Positions 18,137 through 27,800 of a stretch of DNA of 64,000 bases are shown here, one piece after another. Position numbers and translations under genes: made by a program. Below the pieces are notes generated by a model. It made no database searches, was not told the DNA's origin, and saw only the letters and a program-made list of their open reading frames with translations. How positions within the stretch are numbered: the stretch's first letter is position 1; every line of letters begins with the position of its first letter. This DNA comes from Candidatus Heimdallarchaeota archaeon LC_3 (GTDB lineage: Archaea > Asgardarchaeota > Heimdallarchaeia > Hodarchaeales > LC-3): the NCBI GenBank assembly GCA_001940645.1, contig MDVS01000030.1, positions 13,850-77,849 of the forward strand, given 5' to 3'.

Positions 18137-19258
18137 TCACTTTTGAGATATCGCACATTTATTTGATCCCATTTCAAGATCAGGAATTTGGCTATCTAAA
18201 ATATGCTCAGAACCACTATTAATTCGGATGATACGTTGATAAATTACAGGTTTTTCAGTTTTATTTGTCTGAGCTACAACTTTTTGAACAAAATCTTGTT
18301 TAGATAACTTGAAATAATCAAATTTCTTAATTTGAGATAGTGGGGTCTCAAATGACTTATTAAAATCCTTTAATTCGACTTTTCCATGATGAGCTGGCAT
18401 AATACACATTTCATTTGAAAGATTGGCGATTTTATTATTTAAAGAATCGTATAAATCGTTTGCAAATTCGTGTGCTCTATCAGCTAGATCTGGTCTTCCA
18501 AGTGAATCAAGAAATACAGTATCACCAGTTAGAAGAGCATTTTTTCCTATTTTAATAGTTGTACTTCCTTTTGTATGTCCAGGAGTATGGATTGGAAAAA
18601 TTATTGATTCTCCTCCTAAACTTATCGATTTTTCATGATCAATTGGTGTATAGTCAAAAGTATATGGATCTTTATTAGATAACAAAAGATTAGCTCCAGT
18701 TTTTTCTTGTAGTAATCTGGATCCTGATATATGATCAGCATGTAAGTGAGTTTCAAATATATATTTTAATTCATAACCATTATTTTCTATGTATTTTAAA
18801 TAAGGATCGATTTTATATACAGGATCAATAACAACTGCTTCGTCATTATTTACCACGAGATAAGACAAACAACCTTTTGCAATTCGATGATACTGGATTA
18901 TTTTGAATTTGGAATATTTAGGTTGTATCTCTAATGGATGAAGAATATTATTCCAAGCTTGCATACCTTTGGATAACGACGTAGCTTTAATTTTATTATC
19001 GTTGAGAAATTTTGCAATAACCTTTGAATCATTCCCTCGATTACAAACTATAGTTAATGGTTTGTCTGATTTTGGTAATAAATCCTTAAATTCCCCCGAT
19101 TGGAACATTTTAAATGGAATATTAACGCTCCCAAAAATATTCCAATCATTGTGAGCTTCTGATGACCTTACATCGATAAAATCTTGGTCTTTATAATCTA
19201 AGAAGTTTTTATAAACTTCTTGAGCTGATATTTCTAGTACACTTGGTTGATTACTCAA
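18137..19258 (-). CDS. Rhodanese/metallo-beta-lactamase fusion (persulfide dioxygenase-like)
   Basis: 373 residues from ATG. Residues ~8-105 form a rhodanese domain with the active-site loop C72-N-R-G-N-D-S. Residues ~120-330 form a metallo-beta-lactamase fold with H171-L-H173-A-D175-H176, a later TPGHTKGS and TGDTVFLDSLGRPDL, which match ETHE1-type persulfide dioxygenases. The pair suggests handling of glutathione- or CoA-type persulfides, moving sulfane sulfur and oxidising it. In the known bacterial fusion the dioxygenase comes first; here the rhodanese is N-terminal. It is divergent from the acetoacetyl-CoA synthetase gene, 175 bp away. Enzyme class is sure, physiological substrate inferred. 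Confidence 0.9.
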   Translation of the reverse strand: MSNQPSVLEISAQEVYKNFLDYKDQDFIDVRSSEAHNDWNIFGSVNIPFKMFQSGEFKDLLPKSDKPLTIVCNRGNDSKVIAKFLNDNKIKATSLSKGMQAWNNILHPLEIQPKYSKFKIIQYHRIAKGCLSYLVVNNDEAVVIDPVYKIDPYLKYIENNGYELKYIFETHLHADHISGSRLLQEKTGANLLLSNKDPYTFDYTPIDHEKSISLGGESIIFPIHTPGHTKGSTTIKIGKNALLTGDTVFLDSLGRPDLADRAHEFANDLYDSLNNKIANLSNEMCIMPAHHGKVELKDFNKSFETPLSQIKKFDYFKLSKQDFVQKVVAQTNKTEKPVIYQRIIRINSGSEHILDSQIPDLEMGSNKCAISQK

Positions 19259-19433
19259 TTTTTATAACCTAAGGATTTTAATTTAATTAATAGATCGAAT
19301 TTTGAATATGAATTTATATTCAAAACAATTTATTCGAATCAAAAATATGTATACTTGTTGTTGAGGTTAAACCAATTACAAAATTTATTTAAATCGTCAA
19401 AATTTCCATGCACAAACAGTAAGGGAGATCAAT

Positions 19434-21398
19434 ATGGCAAAACTATTATGGAAACCGACTGAAGAAAGAATCAATTCATCAAATATTACTATTTTTATTA
19501 GTAAAATCAACAAAAAATTTAACTTAAAAATCAAAGATTATTATGACCTATATCAATGGTCAGTAGACAATATTGGAGATTTTTGGGGTATGATGTGGGA
19601 TTTTGGAGCAATTAAATATTCAAAAAAATATGATAAAATTGTAAAAAATCTTAGCAGTTTTCAACCTGATACTACATGGTTTCCAGGTAGTAAATTAAAT
19701 TTCGCTGAAAATTTATTAAAATTTAATGATAACAAGATTGCTCTCATTTCAATTAATGAAAAACAAGAAAGAAAACAATTTACATATTCAGAGTTAAATA
19801 GATTTGTTACTAAACTAGCTAGATCCTTTAAAGAACATGGAATTCTTCCTGGTGATAGGATAGTTGGGTATATGTCTAATATTGCTGAAACTGTTATTGC
19901 AATGCTAGCTACAACAAGTTTAGGGGGTATTTGGTCTTCTTGCGGATCTGAATTAGGTGCTAATGCTGTTGTAGATCGGTTTAGCCAAGTGGAACCAAAA
20001 ATCTTAATCGCTTCGAATGGTTATTATTATAAAGGGAAAAAAATTAACCTAATCAAAACAGTTCAAAATATTTCTAATGGTATCCCAACCTTGGAAAAAG
20101 TAGTATTAGTCCAAAATATAAATGATGATGTTACAAGCACTGGAATTAACAACTCAACAACTTTTGATGAATTTACTGCAAATAATGCTATTAAAGAATC
20201 ATCATTTGAACAATTGCCTTTTGATCATCCTCTTTATATTATGTTTTCTTCTGGAACAACAGGAAAACCCAAATGTATAGCTCAATCTGCCGGTGGAGTA
20301 TTAATCAATCATTTAAAAGAACTAATACTTCATACTGATTTAAAACGATCAGATAAAATACTCTACATAACTTCTCCGTCATGGATGATGTGGAACTGGT
20401 TGGTTTCTTCATTAGCTGTTGGTGCCACAGTTGTATTGTTTGATGGAAATCCTGTATATCCAGATTGGAAATCTATTTGGGAAATTATTGAGAAAGAACA
20501 AGTAACAATTTTTGGATGTAGTGCTACTTATGTGAATTTTTTAAGAACCAACAAATATTCACCAAAAAAAGAGTTCAATCTTACTCATTTAAGAGAAATT
20601 TCACAAACTGGATCTTCTCTTTCAGAAGAAGGGTTTGAATTTATTTATACAGATATTAAAGAAGATCTCCATTTCAATTCTATTTCTGGTGGAACCGATA
20701 TCAATGGATGTTTTGCAGGTGGATCACCAATTTTACCTGTTTACGCAGGAGAACTTCAGGGTTCAGGTTTAGGAATGAAAATATTTGCTTATGATCAAAA
20801 TGGGGAACCAATTGAGGATTCTGAAGGAGAGCTCGTTTGTGAAATTGCATCCCCTTCTATGCCTATTTACTTCTGGAATGATGAAAATCATGAGAAATAT
20901 AGAAAAGCTTATTTTCAATCATTTCAAAATAAATCTGTTTGGCGTCATGGAGATTATATTAAAATTAATAGTAAAACCGGTGGAATAACATTTTATGGGC
21001 GTTCAGATGCCATATTGAAACCGTCAGGAGTAAGAATAGGTACATCTGAAATTTATCGAATTATCGAGCAAATCGAAGGAATTTCTGATAGCTTAGCTAT
21101 AGGACAAGAATGGCACAATGACCAACGTATTATATTGTTTATTAAACTTTTAGAGGGACACGAACTAACAGAAGAACTTGAAAAAACTATTAAGACAAAT
21201 CTTCGAAAGTTTGCTTCACCAAGACATGTTCCTCAGATTATTTTAAAAACACCAGATATTCCATATACATTTTCAGGAAAAAAAGTTGAAATTGCGGTCA
21301 CAAATATTTTGCACAATAGACCAGTAACTAATAAAGACGCATTAAGTAATCCAGAATCACTGGATTACTATGAACATATTAAATCTGAATTAAAATAA
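19434..21398 (+). CDS. Acetoacetyl-CoA synthetase (acetoacetate-CoA ligase)
   Basis: 654 residues with a strong AAGGGAGATC ribosome-binding site. It activates acetoacetate (or a similar short acid) to its CoA thioester through an acyl-adenylate, in the cytosol. The N terminus has the acetyl-CoA-synthetase-like cap (DFWGMMWDF, then WFPGSKLNFAENLL), the AMP-binding motif MFSSGTTGKPK near 280, a YGRSDAILKPSGVRIGTSEIY hinge and the C-terminal SGKKVEIAV with the catalytic lysine region. Length and N-terminal wording fit acetoacetate-CoA ligases better than acetyl-CoA synthetases. The stop lies 2 bp from the convergent histidine-kinase stop. A role in ketone-body or polyhydroxyalkanoate-type metabolism is inferred. 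Confidence 0.92.
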   Translation: MAKLLWKPTEERINSSNITIFISKINKKFNLKIKDYYDLYQWSVDNIGDFWGMMWDFGAIKYSKKYDKIVKNLSSFQPDTTWFPGSKLNFAENLLKFNDNKIALISINEKQERKQFTYSELNRFVTKLARSFKEHGILPGDRIVGYMSNIAETVIAMLATTSLGGIWSSCGSELGANAVVDRFSQVEPKILIASNGYYYKGKKINLIKTVQNISNGIPTLEKVVLVQNINDDVTSTGINNSTTFDEFTANNAIKESSFEQLPFDHPLYIMFSSGTTGKPKCIAQSAGGVLINHLKELILHTDLKRSDKILYITSPSWMMWNWLVSSLAVGATVVLFDGNPVYPDWKSIWEIIEKEQVTIFGCSATYVNFLRTNKYSPKKEFNLTHLREISQTGSSLSEEGFEFIYTDIKEDLHFNSISGGTDINGCFAGGSPILPVYAGELQGSGLGMKIFAYDQNGEPIEDSEGELVCEIASPSMPIYFWNDENHEKYRKAYFQSFQNKSVWRHGDYIKINSKTGGITFYGRSDAILKPSGVRIGTSEIYRIIEQIEGISDSLAIGQEWHNDQRIILFIKLLEGHELTEELEKTIKTNLRKFASPRHVPQIILKTPDIPYTFSGKKVEIAVTNILHNRPVTNKDALSNPESLDYYEHIKSELK

Positions 21399-21407
21399 TA
21401 TTATTTT
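21392..21407. terminator. Palindrome across convergent stops
   Basis: AAAATAATATTATTTT is a perfect 16-bp palindrome covering both stop codons of the convergent synthetase and histidine kinase genes. It is all A/T with no loop, so it may be a weak two-way terminator or chance; part of the symmetry comes from the facing stop codons. Confidence 0.3.
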
Positions 21408-22414
21408 GGAATCTCGATAATAAAAGAAGTATGAGGATTAGATTCGACATGTATATTCCATCCATGAGCATCAACCAACTTTTTAATAATATAAAGCCCT
21501 AATTTCCCTTTTGTTTTATGATAATTTGTTTGTTTATTAAAAGAATTTACCACAGAGCTATTAATTTCATTCCCGTCGTTTGAAATACAAATTTCGTAGT
21601 TTTTATCAGATTCTTTATTTGATATTATTATTTCTGAAGGTTTTCCATGTATTTGTGCGTTTTCAAGTAAATTCTTGAATATTTGATAAATTTTCTGTGA
21701 ATCTCCTTTCACTATTGGCATTTCACCAATATTAATCTTTGTTCCATTAAAATTTAAAGATTCTGAAGTTAATCCGATTATTTCTCGTAAATTAACCTTT
21801 TCTTTTGCATCAACTAATAAACCAGAATCTGCTAAGGTTAAAGATTTTGTTAATAGTTCATTTATGAAAAAGACATTGCTTTTGATTTTATCAACATATT
21901 CTTCTTTATAATCTTCTTTTAAAATATCACTAAAACTAGCAATTATTGATAAAAAATTTCTTAAATCATGAACCATAACATGGTTGAAATCGCTCAATTC
22001 TTTTTTTTGTTTGATTAATAATTTTTCAGAATTTTCTCTAAGCATAATTTCACTTTGTAATGTTTTTCTCATATCACCAATAAGACCAGCAACAAAACCA
22101 GAAAAAGTTACAAAAAAAACATTCACAAAAACCATAAGGAAATCATAATTGGTAAATGGCATTGGTGCTATAAAAAATGCTAGTAAATAGGTTGTAATAA
22201 CTCCAACAAAACCAGCTACTATTCCGAAAGATTTTCCATAATACCAACCTGATAAAAAAACAGGAATAAAGATTAATATTCCCGCTGAGTACACTTGTGA
22301 CGATGGAAATAAAATAAGAAAGTTAGAAATGTGTAATAGTACAGCCAGGAATATTGTTGTCTTTTTAAAGGGAGAAATTTTATCTATTACCTGTCTATAA
22401 TTATTGAATACCAA
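21401..22414 (-). CDS. Membrane histidine kinase
   Basis: 337 residues from TTG at 22414. Four or five membrane helices occupy about 18-115, a MASE-like sensor without a periplasmic domain. A coiled linker follows, then a HisKA-like helix with the phosphoacceptor in VHDLRNFL (H149). The HATPase domain has the N box QIFKNLLENAQIHG (near 248-261), a short G1 region SNDGNEI and the G2-like KGKLGLYIIKKL. A second kinase of the same layout, with a PAS sensor, is at 46697. No response regulator is adjacent, so its partner is unknown. Confidence 0.88.
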   Translation of the reverse strand: MVFNNYRQVIDKISPFKKTTIFLAVLLHISNFLILFPSSQVYSAGILIFIPVFLSGWYYGKSFGIVAGFVGVITTYLLAFFIAPMPFTNYDFLMVFVNVFFVTFSGFVAGLIGDMRKTLQSEIMLRENSEKLLIKQKKELSDFNHVMVHDLRNFLSIIASFSDILKEDYKEEYVDKIKSNVFFINELLTKSLTLADSGLLVDAKEKVNLREIIGLTSESLNFNGTKINIGEMPIVKGDSQKIYQIFKNLLENAQIHGKPSEIIISNKESDKNYEICISNDGNEINSSVVNSFNKQTNYHKTKGKLGLYIIKKLVDAHGWNIHVESNPHTSFIIEIPK

Positions 22415-22546
22415 ATTTGTTGCTAACCTTTACTGAAATTTTGAATCTAATTAAATATATATCAAGAGGTAATGATTTATACTTTTGGCTCAAAAAAAAT
22501 ATCGTTAGGGGGAGTTTAGTAAAAATAGGAACCATGAATAAAAATT

Positions 22547-23401
22547 CTAAATTAATCCAATTGCTTTAAAATAGATCGAATTTGTGACAATCAGTAACGC
22601 TATTCCAATGATTACGATCACTATTTTTCGAATGGGTTCAGCGTACTTAGGGAAAGGATTCCTGATTAACCAGTATAAAGGAAAAATTATTCCAATTGTT
22701 GCTAATAATGCAATAAACGCCTCAAATATTAAAGACATTAACAACAACGCAAGAACCATTAATAAACAAGACAGTGTGAAAAATAAGAATATAGAGATAG
22801 TAGTAGCACCATTCCAGAATTTCAAGGGTACAGTTTCGATTCCTGCTTTTTTATCACCAACAACATCATGAAAATCTTTTATTATTTCATACCCAGAGAG
22901 CATGAGAGCTATAGAAAGTATGAATATATAAACCGTGCTCGAAGGGTTGGAAGAAAACAAGTTTATAGCAATGACAAGCCCAAAAAAAATCGCAAATGTG
23001 ACGGTCATATTTTTTACTAAAAATTGTTTCTTACTTACTAAGGAATAACCTATACCAATAATAATCGCACTCAAAATATATATAACAGAAATAAGATTTA
23101 TACTGAAAGCTAGTAATATTGCTGAAATAAAAAACATTGTACCTACTATTCTTGCTTCTCTTATGGATATAATTCCACTAGGTATAGGCCGTTCTGGATG
23201 AGAGATTGAATCTTCTTTTAAATCTAAACTGTCGTTCCAAGAGGTTATACCAGCATTAGTCAACCAAACTATCATTCCAATTAATAGTAAAAAAGAAAAA
23301 TCTGTTCGTTCTACCAAAATCAGTAGTGTAACCCAAGTTCCTGCTAATAACAAAGACTCAAATGATCGAAATAAAACAAAATAAGATATAAATTTGTTCA
23401 T
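22547..23401 (-). CDS. UbiA-family prenyltransferase (possible archaeal ether-lipid enzyme)
   Basis: 284 residues with about eight membrane helices. Both aspartate-rich diphosphate/Mg sites are present: N56-D57-x2-D60-x3-D64, followed by HPERPIPSG, and D176-x2-D179-x3-D183. The RPIPSG signature and length fit digeranylgeranylglyceryl-phosphate synthase, which adds the second prenyl chain to archaeal membrane lipids, but chlorophyll-synthase-like and quinone-type enzymes share it. Two perfect palindromes lie immediately upstream, so its expression may be controlled. The histidine kinase follows on the same strand after 132 bp. Family is secure, substrate is inference. Confidence 0.85.
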   Translation of the reverse strand: MNKFISYFVLFRSFESLLLAGTWVTLLILVERTDFSFLLLIGMIVWLTNAGITSWNDSLDLKEDSISHPERPIPSGIISIREARIVGTMFFISAILLAFSINLISVIYILSAIIIGIGYSLVSKKQFLVKNMTVTFAIFFGLVIAINLFSSNPSSTVYIFILSIALMLSGYEIIKDFHDVVGDKKAGIETVPLKFWNGATTISIFLFFTLSCLLMVLALLLMSLIFEAFIALLATIGIIFPLYWLIRNPFPKYAEPIRKIVIVIIGIALLIVTNSIYFKAIGLI

Positions 23402-23408
23402 TTATTAA

Positions 23409-23420
23409 ACCAGTACTGGT
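23409..23420. promoter_or_regulatory. 12-bp palindrome next to the UbiA start
   Basis: ACCAGTACTGGT is a perfect palindrome 7 bp before the ATG (minus strand, 23401). In that place it would overlap the ribosome-binding or initiation region, so a bound repressor or a hairpin could block expression. Confidence 0.4.
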
Positions 23421-23462
23421 ATTGAATAATAATTTCCAATCCGTCCATCATTAAAATGTAAG

Positions 23463-23478
23463 GTAAGTCTAGACTTAC
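23463..23478. promoter_or_regulatory. 16-bp palindromic operator candidate upstream of UbiA
   Basis: GTAAGTCTAGACTTAC is a perfect 16-bp palindrome about 62-77 bp behind the UbiA start. Its symmetry includes C/G positions, unlike the many A/T palindromes here, which makes a dimeric regulator site more credible. Confidence 0.5.
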
Positions 23479-24056
23479 TTTCAATTAAAGAAAAAGATGC
23501 TTGTATTTTTTTATAATTACAATGATAAAAGTCGTTGCAAAAATTTAGATTGCATAGAAAATAATGGAATCATAGTGGCATGGGAAACTGTTCCGAATAG
23601 CGTAGGATAAAAGCTAATTCTTCTATATTACTCCCAATATTTCTTGAATGCTGGTTTGTTTTGGTTTTATATCACCAGAATTTGTTATCAGAAGATCGGT
23701 GATTTTTTGATAATTTCTCTTGTTTAGTAATTTTCTCTAATTATAATAACGTACTGATATGTCACCATGATTAATTCTAATTTATGAATTTGCTATAATC
23801 CAAAGATCAATTGTAGTTCACTTTTTTATTAGTTTGCTGATTTTTATGGTAGCTACAACTTATACCCTTCATTTGTAATGTGAAATATAAGGAAGATAAT
23901 ATAAACAATTGCCTTAATTTCGGTTTACAATTTGAAGAGAAATGACTAGGATAGCAATATTGACTAAAAAGGAAGAAATATATAAGATTTTAACGCAATA
24001 ATAATTAGGATTAATATTGGTTTTTAGACTCTTTAGACCATTTTATTTTTAATACT

Positions 24057-24806
24057 TTAGAATTTAAAATTTTGCTCGATCAAATAATTTCTTCGTTTTT
24101 TATCCCGATTCTCAGCCCATCCTCCATTAAATCGCTTAACTAAAGTGTCTCCCCAACTAACTTCTCTATTATTTATTCTTGACAATTCTTTGCTCATAAA
24201 ATCTAGACCAGCCTTTAAATCTTCATCGGAATAGTTAAAATATTTATCACAATGGTGGATTAACTTTGTTGGGAGTCTTGGTTTCGATTCAGACCGTTCT
24301 AATGGCTTACCAATAGCGATTCCAGTTAAGGGGATTACTTCCCTGGGTACTTCTAATTCTGGGAAAATTCTTTGACCATAATCTCCACATGCACCACAAA
24401 AAACCATTCCATAACCTAAAGATTCAGCAGCTAAAGCCATATTCTGAATCATCAAACCTGCATCTAAAGGTCCCATTGTTAAGGATAATGCCGGATAATT
24501 TTTGTATGAACCTCCAGATAACTCTAGCATGCGTTTTAAACGATAAAAATCAGCAAAAAGAATACCAAAATATGACGCATCCTTGATAAACTGCTGGGTA
24601 CCACAGATAGTTTCTTCTTCTTGTCGTTTACTTTTTGAAATTTCTATTAACGTAAACATCTGCAAAGAACCTGATGTAGATGCTTTCTGACCAGCTTTAA
24701 CAATAAGATCTATAGATTCTCTAGGAATAACATATTCAGGATCGAATTTTCTTATTGATCGATGATTAAGCATCAAGTCTATTGTTTCTGATGTTGAGAG
24801 ATTCAT
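24057..24806 (-). CDS. Nitroreductase-family flavoprotein
   Basis: 249 residues from ATG at 24806; a TTG three codons earlier is possible. An FMN-dependent NAD(P)H oxidoreductase of the NfsA/FRP type. Evidence is the N-terminal NHRSIRKFDPE (FMN phosphate contact), a KASTSGSLQMFT loop, the central GPLDAGLMIQNMALAAESLGYGMVFCG region and ITGIAIGKP-type strand (LTGIAIGKPLE). The C-terminal extension past residue 190 (WGDTLVKRFNGGWAENRDKKRR) matches the oxygen-insensitive NfsA-like subgroup. It lies 80 bp upstream-adjacent to the polymerase stop on the same strand; no functional tie is evident. Confidence 0.9.
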   Translation of the reverse strand: MNLSTSETIDLMLNHRSIRKFDPEYVIPRESIDLIVKAGQKASTSGSLQMFTLIEISKSKRQEEETICGTQQFIKDASYFGILFADFYRLKRMLELSGGSYKNYPALSLTMGPLDAGLMIQNMALAAESLGYGMVFCGACGDYGQRIFPELEVPREVIPLTGIAIGKPLERSESKPRLPTKLIHHCDKYFNYSDEDLKAGLDFMSKELSRINNREVSWGDTLVKRFNGGWAENRDKKRRNYLIEQNFKF

Positions 24807-24886
24807 AATTAACAAACAATAAATGGAAAATATTAATTATTGTACCTAATTTTTAGACGATTTAACTCAAAAAACAATCAGATTTA

Positions 24887-27800
24887 TTATTCAATAAACT
24901 GCTCCAAGTTTTGACTTTTGCTCATAGTCTGGTTTCTAGTATAATATTCTGGAGGGATTATATTCTTAAAGGCTTCATCAAGTTTTTTGGAATACCACTC
25001 TGTATCTATCAATTCCTTGTAATTATCAGGATCAATTTTTTGTAATGGTCTAACTCTCTCATGAGCCTTAGTATTCATGTGATCCATTACTAAATACTGC
25101 ACTTTCATTCCAGATTGTAAGTGCACTCCCTCTTTTACTAGTTGTTTACTTACTAATGCTGAATGATTATTTGCTCGATACTCTTGTGGATTCTTGGATA
25201 GAGTCTTAGTAACTATTAATTGCTCTAAAGGAATTGTCTGGTCTTCAAGTTTCTGCTTCCATTGCTCGTATAATTGTGGCAACAAATGTAAGACCTTGAA
25301 TTTGAAATCTGGTCTATTTTCTGATTCTACAAGGATATCTAATGCTTCTTGCTGAGCTGCTTTAATGAACAATGGTGTATCACGTTTTCGTATTTCTATT
25401 CCCCTTACCTTCATGGAACCATCTTGATAGACTCCATAATAGCGGTTCAATACTCCAACTTCTGGTTCATCAAGTCTGGGAAGAAAAACTATCCACTTAT
25501 ACACCCCCTCAACAGATATCGGTAAATCAGTAATTTCAGCACCTTTCTTTGCCATATATGCTGGTAAAGACTCATTAATCCTATCTTCATCAGGAAATTT
25601 CATCCATAGAGAATCAACAATTCCAGCTACACATTCCAAGTTATTTTCTTCAGCTAAATCGATAATTTTCAATATTTTTTCGCGTGCATAGGCATTAATA
25701 GATTCATGAGCATCTATTCTACCCCATCTTGCATTTCTATAACCTAGATAACCGAAACAATTATGAGTAAAAATACCTCCTGCACCTGCAACAAATCCAG
25801 GATAGTTTTTCGAAACTTCAAAGCAATAGACATGATCTTTGGAAGCTGGAACATTTTTTATCTTTGATATACGTGCGAATCCAAAATCCCCATTGAGAAG
25901 ATTCTCAATGGTTTCTGTCTGTCTAATGTCCTTTTGTGATAGGCTAGATAATCGATTTTTAATTTTTTCGACTTGAATTATGACATTTTCTCGTGAAGTC
26001 TGATCTTTACCTGTCAAACGTGGATTCCTAGATGTTCGTGCTTTTTGAGCTAGTTTAAGTAAATTTGATTCTTTTATTGGAAAATCTTTTCCCCAAGCTC
26101 GTGATCTTTGTTTATGTTCTTTTTCAAGGATCTTCTCTCTATCTACTTTCTTGATATATCCACTCTCTAGCATTATGGAAAGTGCATCTGTTCCGGATAA
26201 ATTTAATATAAATATTGGATTTGAATCGTTGTTTGTAGTTTTATCACGCTGAATTGTTGTATAAAGCCCAAGACGAGTTGCTATATAGTTGATCTCTTGG
26301 ATAAATCCATAACTGCAACTGGAAATTCGTATAATATTTCTACTAGGATGTATATTTCCATCACTAGCAATAATACCTCCCAAGAATCCAATCACTGCCT
26401 GCTTTGATCCGTTTAATATAATATCAGGAACATGGAGTTTCCCAAGTTTGCTTGTTCTAGCAACTTTAAAAGCTATTGAGAGTATTTTTACAAATCCTGA
26501 TGAGTTAATTTGGATTGTGAACATATTTATATTAGGCTCTTTGCGAGTATGAGCAAATAAATCCAACCTTTCCCAGGTGAACTTTTCAAACCATTCCACA
26601 AGATCTGTATCGGCAGAGTGGACAGATAATCTCAAATATGTTGGACGTGCGCTTCCATCTCCTATAAAATACCCCAAAAAAAAACCAAGATCACCATCAA
26701 TTGAATAAGATGAAGGCAGCCAGTTTACTAGTCCACCTCCCCGACGCCCACAGCCAATTTTCAGTACATTCCATTCTTCTTCTGGGATTTTGAGAAGAGA
26801 AAAATAACGTAATGGAATGTGTTCACTTGATTTCCAGTTTCTGAGAGAAAATTCACTATGAAACCCAATCATTTTTTGTTTAATTGCTAATTCATTCTTT
26901 TTTATATATTGAGAAATTAATGGCCCTCTTACACGCCATTTATCGAGATCTTCATTGGATGCAGTTTTCAAGAGATCAGAAATTACGTTTATCTCAGTTG
27001 TTGGCTGAATTTCTGGCATATTAAGCATGAATGGTAAGTAATCACCCTTTTGTAATTCATCTGCACGTCTTTCTTGAAGATCACCATCTGATAGTACAAA
27101 ACATACATGATCTCCGGTTACAGTCATTTCTCTACCAGTTTCCAAACTGATTCGATAAAGCATTGAAGGGCTTTCTAGCCGAAATATATGCTTTAAAGGA
27201 TTAAAAATCGTCTTGTAGGATCTGTCCATTCCTATAACAGCAATGTCATCCAAGGTAGTGTTATTTTCCAATAAATCATCAATAAAGGGGCCAATTTTAA
27301 CAAGTTTGATCCGTCCTTTAATAGAAACGGGTAGAATGGTTTCTGGTTCAAAACACGTTACCAGTATCCATTTGAGAGTTTTTTGTAGTTGATCATATTT
27401 AGGATCTATGGTTTTACGTTGTTTGTAGTAGATTCGTCGTTGAAGGATGTGATCTAACACTCTTGGTATTAATCCTTTATGCTTAGAACAAGTATAATAA
27501 TGAGTCTGAGGGACTACTAATCCTGAACCGTCTGAACAGCAGTAACAATTCATAGTTTCGGGACTAACGTTGAAATTGACCATGATCGTGGGAAACATAG
27601 ATAAAAAGTCAACTTCAAGGACATTGAAGTGTAAGCCAACGTGAGGAGAAACGATAAACCCACCACGATCAGAGTCAAGAAGAGATTTACCTGATCTAAA
27701 CAATTCAACACCAGCTTTTTTACCAGGAATCAATATATTAGTTTTGAGTGCTTCAAGAATCTGCATACCAGTAAGTAATGTTCCAATAGAACCCCGGCAA

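Larger units (their letters stand above)
23402..24056. other. 655-bp intergenic region
   Basis: No gene is supported here; stops are frequent in all frames. The UbiA-proximal end holds the two palindromes listed separately. The rest is AT-rich without tRNA features or repeats that I can see. Confidence 0.5.

Noticed and set aside
17971..18177. 68-codon minus-strand frame
   Set aside because: Overlaps the end of the rhodanese fusion, I/N/F-rich and unlike coding sequence.
18024..19341. TGATTCGAATAAA (18024-18036) and its inverted match (19329-19341) flanking the rhodanese fusion
   Set aside because: Exact 13-mers of this composition recur by chance in a 64-kb AT-rich window, and each one carries a self-palindromic TTCGAA core, so no mobile element is implied.
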